Shown piece after piece: positions 32,690 through 40,487 of a stretch of DNA of 40,487 nucleotides. The DNA lies in contig NZ_JAUNEC010000011.1 in NCBI RefSeq assembly GCF_030525755.1, forward strand, positions 1 through 40,487, in the 5' to 3' direction. The translations under genes and the position numbers were made by a program. Source of the DNA: Alysiella sp. (lineage in GTDB: Bacteria > Pseudomonadota > Gammaproteobacteria > Burkholderiales > Neisseriaceae). Position 1 is the stretch's first letter, and the number at the start of each line of letters is the position of its first letter. The notes beneath the pieces were generated by a model, which saw only the letters and a list, made by a program, of their open reading frames with translations, was not told where the DNA came from and made no database searches.

Positions 32690-33718
32690 ATGATTACCCC
32701 TCAACAAGCCCTTATACGATTGATTGACAACAATGAATTGTTTTACGATGAAATGACGGATTTGATGCGTCAAATTATGCGTGGCGAAGTGCCACCTGAA
32801 CAAATCGCAGGTTTATTGGTTGGCTTGCGGATTAAAGTGGAAACCGTATCCGAAATTGCCGCTGCCGCCAGCGTAATGCGTGAATTTGCGCTAAAAGTAG
32901 CGGTTAAGCAGCCTGAAAAATTGGTGGACATTGTCGGCACAGGTGGTGATGGCGCAAAAACGTTTAATATTTCCACTACTGCCATGTTTGTTGCCGCTGC
33001 CGCAGGCGCACACGTTGCCAAGCATGGCGGTCGTTCTGTTTCTTCGTCCAGCGGTGCGGCTGATGTGTTGGAACACATGGGCGTAAATCTGAACCAGACA
33101 CCCGAACAAACCGCTGCTCACATTGAAAATCTGGGTTTGGGTTTCATGTTTGCCCCAACACATCATACTGCAATGCGTTATGTTGCGCCTGTTCGTAAGT
33201 CTTTGGGGTTTCGCACCATTTTCAATATTTTAGGACCTTTGACCAATCCCGCAGGTGCTGCTAATCAACTGATTGGCGTATTCCACTTTGATTTGTGTGG
33301 CATTTTGTCGCGTGTTTTACAACAATTGGGCGCAAAACACGCTTTGGTGGTACACGGCAGCGATGGTTTGGACGAAATCACGGTTTCAGGCAGCACGCGC
33401 ATCGCGGAATTGAAAAACAGAGTTATTCAGGAATACGATTTGCACCCAGAAGACGTGGGGTTACCCGTTTACCCTGATTTAAGCTGCCTGAAAGTGGACA
33501 ATGCTGCTGAATCTTTGGCGATGATGAATCGTGTTTTGGCTGGCGAAAAAGGGGCTGCACGGGATATTGTTTTAATCAATGCGGCAGCGTGTTTGTATGC
33601 AGGTGGCATTTCAGACAGCCTAAAAGAAGGTGTGCAACTGGCGATTGAAGCGATAGACAGTGGCAAAGCCCAAGCCAAACAACAGGCTTTTATTGCAGCA
33701 ACCCAACAGGCTGCCTGA
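32690..33718 (+). CDS. trpD: Anthranilate phosphoribosyltransferase
   Basis: AAGGAAACCTC directly before ATG 32690 fixes the start, 342 residues. Motifs: GTGGDGAKTFNIST (83-96, PRPP-binding G-T-G-G-D-G), AKHGGRSVSSSSGAADVLE, FAPTHHTAMRYVAPVRKSLGFRTIFNILGPLTNP, and VVHGSDGLDEI. It joins anthranilate to PRPP in tryptophan synthesis. It stands alone, without trpC or trpE nearby, as trp genes are scattered in Neisseriaceae. Two DUS are in frame (SGSTRI, DLSCLKVD). A DUS overlaps its stop. Confidence 0.96.
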   Translation: MITPQQALIRLIDNNELFYDEMTDLMRQIMRGEVPPEQIAGLLVGLRIKVETVSEIAAAASVMREFALKVAVKQPEKLVDIVGTGGDGAKTFNISTTAMFVAAAAGAHVAKHGGRSVSSSSGAADVLEHMGVNLNQTPEQTAAHIENLGLGFMFAPTHHTAMRYVAPVRKSLGFRTIFNILGPLTNPAGAANQLIGVFHFDLCGILSRVLQQLGAKHALVVHGSDGLDEITVSGSTRIAELKNRVIQEYDLHPEDVGLPVYPDLSCLKVDNAAESLAMMNRVLAGEKGAARDIVLINAAACLYAGGISDSLKEGVQLAIEAIDSGKAQAKQQAFIAATQQAA

Positions 33719-33763
33719 AAACATCTTGCTCGTATCAAACCCAATCTCAATAAGGAAAACCAC

Positions 33764-35437
33764 ATGAAATCAAGGTATTTTGCATTATGCAATCTGTTTG
33801 TGGTCGGCACTTTATTAACTGCGTGTTCACAAAGCCGAAGCCCAACACCACAAATCGCGCCCGATGTTGCCATTACCACCCCCACACCTGCACCTGAAAT
33901 GCAATCGGGCGTGGTGCTTTATGGACAAATTCACGGTGGTACGGAAAATACCACCATGCTCAAACGTGATGCATTTATCGGTTTATTGGGCTCGACAACA
34001 AAAGCCGAATACATCAGACCAATCGAAAACCGCGAACGCTACGGTAAAATAGACAACAACCCCGTGCAAACTGTGGTACACAATCCCGTTTCTACATTCA
34101 GCATAGATGTGGATACAGGCAGCTATGCCAATGTACGCCGTATGCTCCAAAATGGTAGTTTGCCGCCCAGCAATGCTGTACGCATTGAAGAATTGATGAA
34201 TTATTTTGGCGTGCGCTATCGGCTGCCTGAAAATAATCTGCCCTTTGCAGTACATACTGAAACCGTTGATTCACCTTGGCAAAAAAACGCCAAGTTAATC
34301 CGCATTGGCATACAAGCACAAGATTTACAAAGCAAAACGTTACCACCTGCCAATTTGGTGTTTTTGGTGGACGTTTCAGGCAGCATGAGTAGCGATGACA
34401 AACTGCCTTTGGTCAAACACACTTTGCGTTTACTGACCGAGCAACTGCGTCCACAAGATAAAGTGAGTATCGTAACGTATGCCAGCGGCGAAAAGTTGGT
34501 TCTGCCTCCCACATCAGGCAAAGAAAAAGACACCATTTTGCGTGCCATCAATGAATTACACGCAAGCGGCAGTACCGCTGGCGAAAAAGGCATACGCATG
34601 GCATATCAAGCCGCACAAGATGCCTATGTGAAAAACGGCATCAACCGCATTTTGTTGGCGACCGATGGTGATTTCAATGTAGGCATTACCAGCTTTGATG
34701 CACTCAAAGATTTGGTTGCCGAAAAACGCAAAAGTGGTATTTCGTTGACCACATTGGGTTTCGGTACAGGTAATTACAATGAACACTTAATGGAACAACT
34801 GGCAGATGCAGGCGATGGCAATTACAGCTACATTGACAATCACAACGAAGCCAAAAAAGTCCTACAACGCCAGCTGTCATCAACTTTGGCAACAGTTGCT
34901 CAAGACGTAAAAATCCAAGTGGAATTCAACCCTGCCACCGTAAAAGAATATCGCTTGGTCGGCTATGAAAATCGCCTCTTAAAGCAAGAAGATTTCAATA
35001 ACGACAGAGTAGATGCAGGCGATATCGGTGCTGGACACAGCGTAACCGCCTTATATGAAATCATTCCTGTTGGACAACAAGGCTGGTTAGATACATCACG
35101 CTACCAAACCACCCCAACCGTTTCAGGCAGCCAAAATGAATACGCTTTTGTGAAACTGCGTTACAAATTGCCCAATCAAAAAGACAGCAAACTTATCAGC
35201 CAAGCCATTGGAATCCAAAGTAAACCTATTGCACAAGCCGATACCAGCACACGTCTCACAATCGCCGCAGCGGCTTACGGTCAAGCCTTGCGTGGTGGAC
35301 AATACAACGGCAAAATGACATGGGACGACATTATCCAATTAGCCCAAACCGCCTCAAAACCCGACCCTTATGGTTTACACGAAGAATTTGTGGCATTGAT
35401 TCAAATTGCCAAAAGTTTAAGCAGTAAACCACGTTAA
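33764..35437 (+). CDS. VWA-domain lipoprotein (YfbK-like)
   Basis: 557 residues. Lipobox LTAC with Cys 21; AAGGAAAACCAC precedes ATG. A leading domain (about 95-190, YFGVRYRLPENNLPFAVHTE; the 'von Willebrand-associated' N-terminal part of YfbK) is followed by a VWA domain (about 197-370) with the MIDAS motif DVSGSMS (203-209) and a following T-containing and Asp-containing set (ATDGDFNVGIT). The C-terminus is the DUF3520 domain of YfbK-like proteins (YAFVKLRYKLPNQKDSKLISQ). Metal-dependent protein-binding lipoprotein; partner unknown. Such proteins can work with MoxR ATPases, one of which is encoded 20 kb away. DUS near 34375 is placed exactly in the MIDAS coding region (VSGSMS). Confidence 0.92.
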   Translation: MKSRYFALCNLFVVGTLLTACSQSRSPTPQIAPDVAITTPTPAPEMQSGVVLYGQIHGGTENTTMLKRDAFIGLLGSTTKAEYIRPIENRERYGKIDNNPVQTVVHNPVSTFSIDVDTGSYANVRRMLQNGSLPPSNAVRIEELMNYFGVRYRLPENNLPFAVHTETVDSPWQKNAKLIRIGIQAQDLQSKTLPPANLVFLVDVSGSMSSDDKLPLVKHTLRLLTEQLRPQDKVSIVTYASGEKLVLPPTSGKEKDTILRAINELHASGSTAGEKGIRMAYQAAQDAYVKNGINRILLATDGDFNVGITSFDALKDLVAEKRKSGISLTTLGFGTGNYNEHLMEQLADAGDGNYSYIDNHNEAKKVLQRQLSSTLATVAQDVKIQVEFNPATVKEYRLVGYENRLLKQEDFNNDRVDAGDIGAGHSVTALYEIIPVGQQGWLDTSRYQTTPTVSGSQNEYAFVKLRYKLPNQKDSKLISQAIGIQSKPIAQADTSTRLTIAAAAYGQALRGGQYNGKMTWDDIIQLAQTASKPDPYGLHEEFVALIQIAKSLSSKPR

Positions 35438-35483
35438 AAATACAGGTCTAAACCCAAATACCATTTTATTCAATAAAAACCAT

Positions 35484-36335
35484 ATGCAACCCTTGCAATA
35501 CTGCCAAAACAAAGCACAACAAAGCGGTTCCAGCTTTTTAGCAGGCTTCCGATTTCTCCCCACGCCCCAACGCGAAGCCATAACGGTTTTATACGCCTAT
35601 TGCCGCGAGTTGGACGACATTGTGGACGACTGCACCGACATCAGCATTGCCCGCACCACATTAGCATGGTGGCGACAAGATTTGGCAAAAGCGTTCGTCC
35701 CCAACCAGCAACCAGAACACCCTGTTCATCAAGCCCTGCAACCCATCGCCGCCACTTTCAGGCTGCCTGAAAATGAACTGGTAGAAATCATCAATGGCAT
35801 GGAAATGGACTTGCACCATGTCCGCTACGCCACATTTGACGACCTGCAATATTATTGCTACCGCGTAGCAGGCGTGGTTGGGCGACTGATAACGCGCATA
35901 CTTGGTTTCAGACAACCTGCAACGCTGGATTATGCCGAAAAAATGGGCTTGGCATTGCAACTGACCAACATCATACGCGATGTAGGCGAAGACGCACGAA
36001 TGGGGCGAATTTACCTGCCAATGGACGAATTGGCACGGTTTAACGTACCAGCACACACCATTTTATCCGCCCAAGCCACACCCGAATTTGCCGAATTGAT
36101 GCGTTTTCAGTTCAACCGCGCCCAAGAAACTTATCGCCAAGCCATCTGCATGCTGCCTGAAAGCGACAAAAAAAGCCAAAAAACAGGCTTGATTATGGGC
36201 AGCATTTATTACGCGCTGCTTTTGGAAATTGAACGCGATGGTTTGGTAAACATTTTGAAATACAAAATCAAAATCCCCAATCCGCGTAAAATGCGGATTG
36301 CGCTAAAAACGTGGTTATTTGGGTTTAAACCATAA
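35484..36335 (+). CDS. hpnD: Squalene/phytoene synthase family, probable presqualene diphosphate synthase
   Basis: 283 residues. First aspartate-rich region RELDDIVDD (41-49) in AITVLYAYCRELDDIVDDCTD; second NIIRDVGEDARMGRIYLPMDEL (about 164-185), with DVGED in place of the common D-x-x-x-D. Both bind magnesium and prenyl diphosphate. The closest subgroup by these motifs and by the next gene is HpnD, which condenses two farnesyl diphosphates to presqualene diphosphate. The order hpnD-hpnE is kept. DUS peptides are seen (RLPENEL, FRQPAT, MLPESD). Confidence 0.85.
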   Translation: MQPLQYCQNKAQQSGSSFLAGFRFLPTPQREAITVLYAYCRELDDIVDDCTDISIARTTLAWWRQDLAKAFVPNQQPEHPVHQALQPIAATFRLPENELVEIINGMEMDLHHVRYATFDDLQYYCYRVAGVVGRLITRILGFRQPATLDYAEKMGLALQLTNIIRDVGEDARMGRIYLPMDELARFNVPAHTILSAQATPEFAELMRFQFNRAQETYRQAICMLPESDKKSQKTGLIMGSIYYALLLEIERDGLVNILKYKIKIPNPRKMRIALKTWLFGFKP

Positions 36336-36453
36336 TAAACATTTATTGCACCCCATATTTTCAGGCAGGCTTCCAGTACATGACCATAATTAAAAAAACG
36401 CACCCTATATCAAATCTTGAGACGGTCTAAAACCAAAATCACAGAGGAACCCT

Positions 36454-37731
36454 ATGAAACACATCGCCATCATCGGCGCGGGTTGGGCAGGTTTGTCCGC
36501 CGCTGCCGAACTTGCCACACAACACCACGTTACATTGTTTGAAGCATCGCGTGTTGCAGGTGGGCGTGCACGTGGTGTGCTAGCAAACGGTTTTTCTTTT
36601 GCCGATAATGGTCAGCATCTGTTGATTGGTGCATATGCTGGCGTGTTCGCGCTACTTGATAAAGTGGGCGTGAATATGCGTCAAACCTTTGTACGCCAAC
36701 CTTTACAATGGCATTTGGCAGATGGCGTGCGTTTTCAGGCAGCATCATGGTTGCCTGCACCCTTGAATTTATTGTGGGCAATTTTGACCGCACAAGGGTG
36801 TAAACTGTCTGAAAAAATGGCTTTACTCCAACAAATGAATGCGTTAAAAAAATGGCACCATGCCAATTTACCTGACCAATCGCTTGCATCATGGTTACAA
36901 CAAAATACAGATGATTTCTGGCAAAAACAATTTTGGTTACCTATGGTATTGGGTGCGCTAAATACCCCTTTGGAACATGCCAGTTTGCGTGTATTGTGCA
37001 ATGTGTTGGCAGATGGCGTGTGGGCAAAACGTGCCGCCAGCGATTATTGCCTGCCACGCATGGATTTAACCGCCTTGCTTGCTGAACCTGTTTTACAATA
37101 TATTCAATCACATGGTGGCATTTGGCTGCCTGAAACACGCGTGGCACAGTTATCTTGCAAAAACGGTAAAGTGTGCGTGAATGGCACATGGTTTGATGCG
37201 GCAATTGTGGCGGTTGCGCCTTATCATGTGGCAAAATTGCTGCCTGAAAATTGGGGTAATGGTGTGCGTGCGGCGATTGAAGAATTGGATTATCACGCGA
37301 TTACCACAATTTATCTGCGTTACAAAAAACCCATTAAACTACCTGCCTTAATGACGGGTTTTGCCGATGGCACAGCACAATGGCTGATTGACCGCACACG
37401 CATCAATGGCGCAAATGAAGTGGCAGCGGTTGTGAGTTTATCGGACGTTCTTTCAGGCAGCACCCCAAACCGCGATTGGGCAACAGCAGTACATCATGAT
37501 GTATTGCGCATTTGTCCCAATGCTGGCGAAATTGTGGCACAACAAGTGATTACCGAAAAACGTGCCACCATTGCCAGTACGATAAACCGTAAGCTACCTG
37601 AAATGTCAGATTTGAACACAGCCAACATTTGGCTCGCTGGTGATTGGCTCTATCCGCGTTATCCCGCCACTTTGGAAGCAGCAGTATTGAGTGGTAAAGA
37701 AACCGCAATAAAGGTTACACGCTGCTTATGA
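36454..37731 (+). CDS. hpnE: FAD-dependent desaturase, probable HpnE
   Basis: 425 residues. N-terminal dinucleotide-binding motif IAIIGAGWAGLSAAAELA (GxGxxG at 8-13), then E of FEASRVAGGRARG, and a C-terminal WLAGDWLYPRYPATLEAAVLSGKETA with the second FAD-contact region. This is the squalene-associated FAD desaturase/hydroxysqualene dehydroxylase family (HpnE), which turns hydroxysqualene into squalene. The intermediate enzyme HpnC is not in the window. CAGAGGAACCCT precedes ATG. Many DUS-derived peptides (FQAASW, WLPETR, LLPENWG, KLPEMS). Confidence 0.87.
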   Translation: MKHIAIIGAGWAGLSAAAELATQHHVTLFEASRVAGGRARGVLANGFSFADNGQHLLIGAYAGVFALLDKVGVNMRQTFVRQPLQWHLADGVRFQAASWLPAPLNLLWAILTAQGCKLSEKMALLQQMNALKKWHHANLPDQSLASWLQQNTDDFWQKQFWLPMVLGALNTPLEHASLRVLCNVLADGVWAKRAASDYCLPRMDLTALLAEPVLQYIQSHGGIWLPETRVAQLSCKNGKVCVNGTWFDAAIVAVAPYHVAKLLPENWGNGVRAAIEELDYHAITTIYLRYKKPIKLPALMTGFADGTAQWLIDRTRINGANEVAAVVSLSDVLSGSTPNRDWATAVHHDVLRICPNAGEIVAQQVITEKRATIASTINRKLPEMSDLNTANIWLAGDWLYPRYPATLEAAVLSGKETAIKVTRCL

Positions 37732-37844
37732 TAAAATATAGATTGATTACTCAACACGCCCCAATATGGCATAAATCTCATTTTTCAGGCAGCCTGTAAA
37801 AAAACAGCTACCACAATCCACAAACCCCACTCAACTTAAAATTT

Positions 37845-38780
37845 ATGGCTCACTCTCCTTTGCTTACCCCATTGATTTACCTTATCCGCGCCCTGCCCCT
37901 GTCCTTACTACAAGGTTTTGCACGCAACATTGCGCGTTTACTCATCACACTCAATCGTCAAAAGCAACTGAAAACCGTACGCCTGAATCTGGCGATTGCT
38001 TTCCCTCATTTATCCAAGACCGAACGCGAAACATTAAGTGAACTTGCTTACCAAAACGAACTGCAATCCTATGCCGAATTCATCAAAATCTGGGCAAATC
38101 CAACACACAAAAACATCGATTTAATTCATTGCGTTACAGGAAAAGAATTATTGGAGCATGCCTTAAATGAGCAAAAAGGCGTGGTATTGGTCGTACCTCA
38201 TTTCGGCACTTGGGAAGTCATGAACCCATGGGTCAGTCAATTTACCCCCATGAGCATCATGTACAAGCCCTTCAAAAATCCATACATAGACCAATTTGTT
38301 CGCGATGCCCGCAGCCGTGAACAAGCCATATTGGCAACCAGCGATGAACAAGGTGTCAAACAAGTCTTTAAAGCCCTCAAACAGGGTGGCATTACCGCCA
38401 TTTTGCCCGACCACAACCCACAAATTGAAAATGAAATGAACACATGGTTTGACATACCTTTGTATTCCAGCCAACTGGTCGCCAAACTCATTCAAAAAAC
38501 CCAAGCCACGCCCCTGATGCTCTACGCCATTCGCAACAAACAAGCAGGATTTGATATGTTCATTGAAGCCTTACCAGCCCAATTACACAGCAACAAACAC
38601 AATGGCATGGAAATACTGTATCAATCCATAGAAAAACTCATTGAAAAATACCCCAGTCATTACCATTGGCATTACCGTCGCTTCCACACCAATCCACAAT
38701 TACGAGACATTTACCGACAGGATTTTGAGCAAGCTTTAGCACAAGTTCAACAAGTACGCGAACAACATCAAACACAATAA
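37845..38780 (+). CDS. Lysophospholipid/lipid A acyltransferase (LpxL/HtrB family)
   Basis: 311 residues. One N-terminal hydrophobic region (LLTPLIYLIRALPLSLLQGFARNIARLL), then NLAIAFPHLSKTERE and the acyltransferase motif HFGTWE (HX4E, 119-124), followed by YKPFKNPYIDQFVRDAR and GGITAILPDHNP, where LpxL/LpxM have the L-x-D-Q-x-x region. The enzyme would add a secondary acyl chain to Kdo-lipid A, or acylate a related lipid, at the inner membrane. Which LpxL/LpxM relative it is cannot be told. No ribosome site of strength is visible near ATG 37845. Confidence 0.83.
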   Translation: MAHSPLLTPLIYLIRALPLSLLQGFARNIARLLITLNRQKQLKTVRLNLAIAFPHLSKTERETLSELAYQNELQSYAEFIKIWANPTHKNIDLIHCVTGKELLEHALNEQKGVVLVVPHFGTWEVMNPWVSQFTPMSIMYKPFKNPYIDQFVRDARSREQAILATSDEQGVKQVFKALKQGGITAILPDHNPQIENEMNTWFDIPLYSSQLVAKLIQKTQATPLMLYAIRNKQAGFDMFIEALPAQLHSNKHNGMEILYQSIEKLIEKYPSHYHWHYRRFHTNPQLRDIYRQDFEQALAQVQQVREQHQTQ

Positions 38781-38885
38781 ATCATGTCTAAATCCGATGT
38801 CTTTCAGGCGGTTCAAAACAAATCACACCAAACAATCTCATAAAGCGTTAAAATACGCAAAATTTGCCATTTCAGAAAGCCCATA

Positions 38886-39608
38886 ATGGAAAAAGCATTA
38901 CACAATAAAACCATCTTAATCACAGGTGCATCACAAGGCTTGGGTGCAGAAGTTGCCAAAGCATGTGCCGCTGCTGGTGCAACAGTAATTCTGGTGGCGC
39001 GCAATCAGAAAAAACTGGAAACAGTTTACGATGAAATTCTTGCCACAGGCAGCCCCGAACCGTTTGCCATGGTATTTGACATGATGCCCGCCGAAGAAAA
39101 AGAATTTGAACAACTGGCACACACCATTGCCGAAGCCACAAACAGCAAATTAGACGGCATCGTACATTGTGCCAGCTATTTCTACGCACTCTCACCTCTG
39201 GATTTTCAAACCGTAAACGAGTGGGTCAATCAATACCGCATCAACACCGTTGCACCTATGGCTTTAACACGCGCCTTATTGCCCTTATTAAAACAATCAG
39301 ATGATGCTTCAGTTGTCTTTGTTGGCGAATCACACAGTGAGACACCGCAAGCCTACTGGGGGGGCTTTGGTGCAAGCAAAGCCGCTTTAAACTATCTGTG
39401 TCAAGTCGCCGCTGATGAATGGACACGTTTTGAACATTTACGCGCCAATGTATTGGTACCAGGGCGCATCAACTCACCACAACGCATCAAAACCCACCCT
39501 GGTGAAGCAGCTTCTGAACGCAAAAACATGACCGACATCACACCCGATTTTGTTTGGTGGTTAAGCCAACAAAGTCGCGGACGTTCAGGTGAAATTGTGT
39601 ATTTATGA
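38886..39608 (+). CDS. YciK-like short-chain dehydrogenase/reductase
   Basis: 240 residues. NAD(P)-binding TGASQGLG (13-20), then ILVARNQKKLE, the VNEWVNQYRINTVAPMALTRALLPLL helix and VFVGESHSETPQAYWGGFGASKAALNY. YciK is of this size and layout. The catalytic YxxxK position reads FGASK (161-165): Phe in place of Tyr. A Tyr is at 157, four residues earlier, out of register. The Ser of the triad region (GES, about 149) and Lys 165 remain. The substrate is unknown and the reductase activity may be lost or altered. Confidence 0.85.
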   Translation: MEKALHNKTILITGASQGLGAEVAKACAAAGATVILVARNQKKLETVYDEILATGSPEPFAMVFDMMPAEEKEFEQLAHTIAEATNSKLDGIVHCASYFYALSPLDFQTVNEWVNQYRINTVAPMALTRALLPLLKQSDDASVVFVGESHSETPQAYWGGFGASKAALNYLCQVAADEWTRFEHLRANVLVPGRINSPQRIKTHPGEAASERKNMTDITPDFVWWLSQQSRGRSGEIVYL

Positions 39609-39683
39609 ATTTCAGGCAGCATCAAAAGCATTTGTCGCACAGCAAGCCATTGTGTACAATTCATCAAAAAACCATTACCACTT

Positions 39684-40262
39684 ATGGAACAAAAACTTAT
39701 GCTGTGGAATATCCCCATTTTTCTCACTTGGATGCGGATTTTACTGATTCCTTTTTTTACCGTTCTGTTTTACTTACCCGATAACTGGCTCAGTAGCCAA
39801 CTGACCAATTTAATAGCTGCCGCCATTTTTGCCATCGCCAGTGCAACAGATTGGCTAGACGGTTTTTTAGCCAGACACTGGAAACAAACATCTGATTTTG
39901 GTGCTTTTTTAGACCCCGTTGCCGATAAACTGATGGTCGCAGTTGCCTTGATTTTATTGGTAAAATTAGACCGAACTCTAGCATTGTATGCCATGATTAT
40001 CATCGGTCGCGAAATCACCATTTCTGCACTAAGAGAATGGATGGCACAAATGGGAAAACGCAACAGCATCGCCGTAGCCTACATCGGCAAATTAAAAACC
40101 GCTGCCCAAATGTTGGCGATTTTTCTTCTGCTGCTCAACTGGAATGATTTTTACGGTTTTAACTTCCAAATATGGGGTAACATATTGATGTTTATCGCTT
40201 CTGTTCTTACCATTTGGTCCATGTTCTATTATTTAAAAATGGCTTGGCAAGAATTTCGTTAA
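39684..40262 (+). CDS. pgsA: CDP-diacylglycerol-glycerol-3-phosphate 3-phosphatidyltransferase
   Basis: 192 residues with about five membrane helices. CDP-alcohol phosphotransferase motif from D59: DGFLARHWKQTSDFGAFLDPVADKL, with DG (59-60), AR (63-64), G73, D77, D81. IGREITISALREWMA follows, typical of PgsA. It makes phosphatidylglycerol phosphate from CDP-diacylglycerol in the inner membrane. ATG 39684 was chosen; 39699 is an alternative. The tRNA-Gly promoter starts 16 bp after the stop. Confidence 0.93.
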   Translation: MEQKLMLWNIPIFLTWMRILLIPFFTVLFYLPDNWLSSQLTNLIAAAIFAIASATDWLDGFLARHWKQTSDFGAFLDPVADKLMVAVALILLVKLDRTLALYAMIIIGREITISALREWMAQMGKRNSIAVAYIGKLKTAAQMLAIFLLLLNWNDFYGFNFQIWGNILMFIASVLTIWSMFYYLKMAWQEFR

Positions 40263-40278
40263 TTTTTTACCGCAACAC

Positions 40279-40306
40279 TTGACAAAAACACCAAAAGGTT
40301 TATAAT
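40279..40306 (+). promoter_or_regulatory. tRNA-Gly operon promoter
   Basis: TTGACA (40279-40284) and TATAAT (40301-40306) with a 16-bp spacer, both perfect consensus boxes, about 33 bp before the tRNA. Strong stable-RNA-type sigma-70 promoter. Confidence 0.85.
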
Positions 40307-40338
40307 TCGCAGCTTCTTTGCTTTACAGCAAAATTCAA

Positions 40339-40414
40339 GCGGGAATAGCTCAGTTGGTAGAGCGCAACCTTGCCAAGGTTGAGGTCGCGAGTTCGAGACT
40401 CGTTTCCCGCTCCA
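40339..40414 (+). tRNA. tRNA-Gly (GCC)
   Basis: 76 nt cloverleaf: acceptor GCGGGAA/TTCCCGC, D-arm with AGCTCAGTTGGTAGAGC, anticodon arm CAACC-TTGCCAA-GGTTG with anticodon GCC, T-arm with GTTCGAG, and encoded CCA at 40412-40414. Discriminator T, as in glycine tRNAs. Confidence 0.96.
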
Positions 40415-40434
40415 CTCTGATTACGATGTACCAA

Positions 40435-40487
40435 GCGGGAATAGCTCAGTTGGTAGAGCGCAACCTTGCCAAGGTTGAGGTCGCGAG
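40435..40487 (+). tRNA. tRNA-Gly (GCC), second copy, cut by window edge
   Basis: The 53 bases seen are identical to the first tRNA-Gly copy through GGTCGCGAG; the 3' part is beyond the window. The spacer is 20 bp, so it is a tandem co-transcribed pair. Confidence 0.93.

Overview
The window is a chromosomal segment from a member of the Neisseriaceae, most likely the Simonsiella/Alysiella side of the family. The clearest sign is the DNA uptake sequence: AGGCTGCCTGAA and its complement TTCAGGCAGCCT recur throughout, both between and inside genes. This is the dialect described for Simonsiella (AG-simDUS), not the GCCGTCTGAA core of Neisseria. Gene content agrees: a DsbC lipoprotein, WaaC, an HpnD/HpnE pair, a ComEC competence channel, a mraY-murD-ftsW-murG fragment and Correia-like repeats are all Neisseriaceae traits. 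Base composition is moderate and AT-leaning. No prophage, rRNA operon, CRISPR array or intact insertion sequence was seen.

Layout. 1-137: 3' end of serS. 138-1526: repeat-rich tract with two small inverted-repeat elements and two unrecognised small ORFs. 1527-5650 (minus): DUF502 membrane protein, a small membrane protein, a VapD/Cas2-fold protein, an unknown CxxC protein and aspS; the three middle genes are separated by DUS palindromes and look like accessory cassettes. 6011-9397 (minus): exported LD-carboxypeptidase, HIT protein and a two-gene ABC-2 exporter. 9561-15290 (plus): GT-C type membrane glycosyltransferase, EamA transporter, greB, MoxR ATPase, DUF58 protein and Mth938-domain protein. 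15587-17359 (minus): trpS, a Correia-like element and a YecR-like exported protein. 17584-21246 (plus): aroC, Sel1 lipoprotein, waaC and dsbC. 21317-29640 (minus): comEC, murG, ftsW, Correia-like element, murD, an unknown envelope protein and mraY. 30195-32270 (minus): a trimeric autotransporter adhesin. 32690-40262 (plus): trpD, VWA lipoprotein, hpnD, hpnE, an LpxL-like acyltransferase, a YciK-like SDR and pgsA. The window ends in tandem tRNA-Gly genes, the second cut by the window edge.

Most genes serve envelope construction (MraY, MurD, FtsW, MurG, LD-carboxypeptidase, WaaC, LpxL-like, PgsA, HpnDE), with translation genes (serS, aspS, trpS, tRNA-Gly) and amino-acid biosynthesis (aroC, trpD) between them. 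ComEC and the dense DUS fit natural transformation. The less ordinary material is the VapD-like cassette block, the families of small inverted-repeat elements (two with short flanking duplications, two Correia-like, two sharing a GAACYTGTATTC terminus), a dcw cluster cut after murG and before mraY, and a YciK-like SDR with Phe where the catalytic Tyr is expected. I found no clearly new multi-gene system; the VapD block and the nested palindromic element are the best leads.
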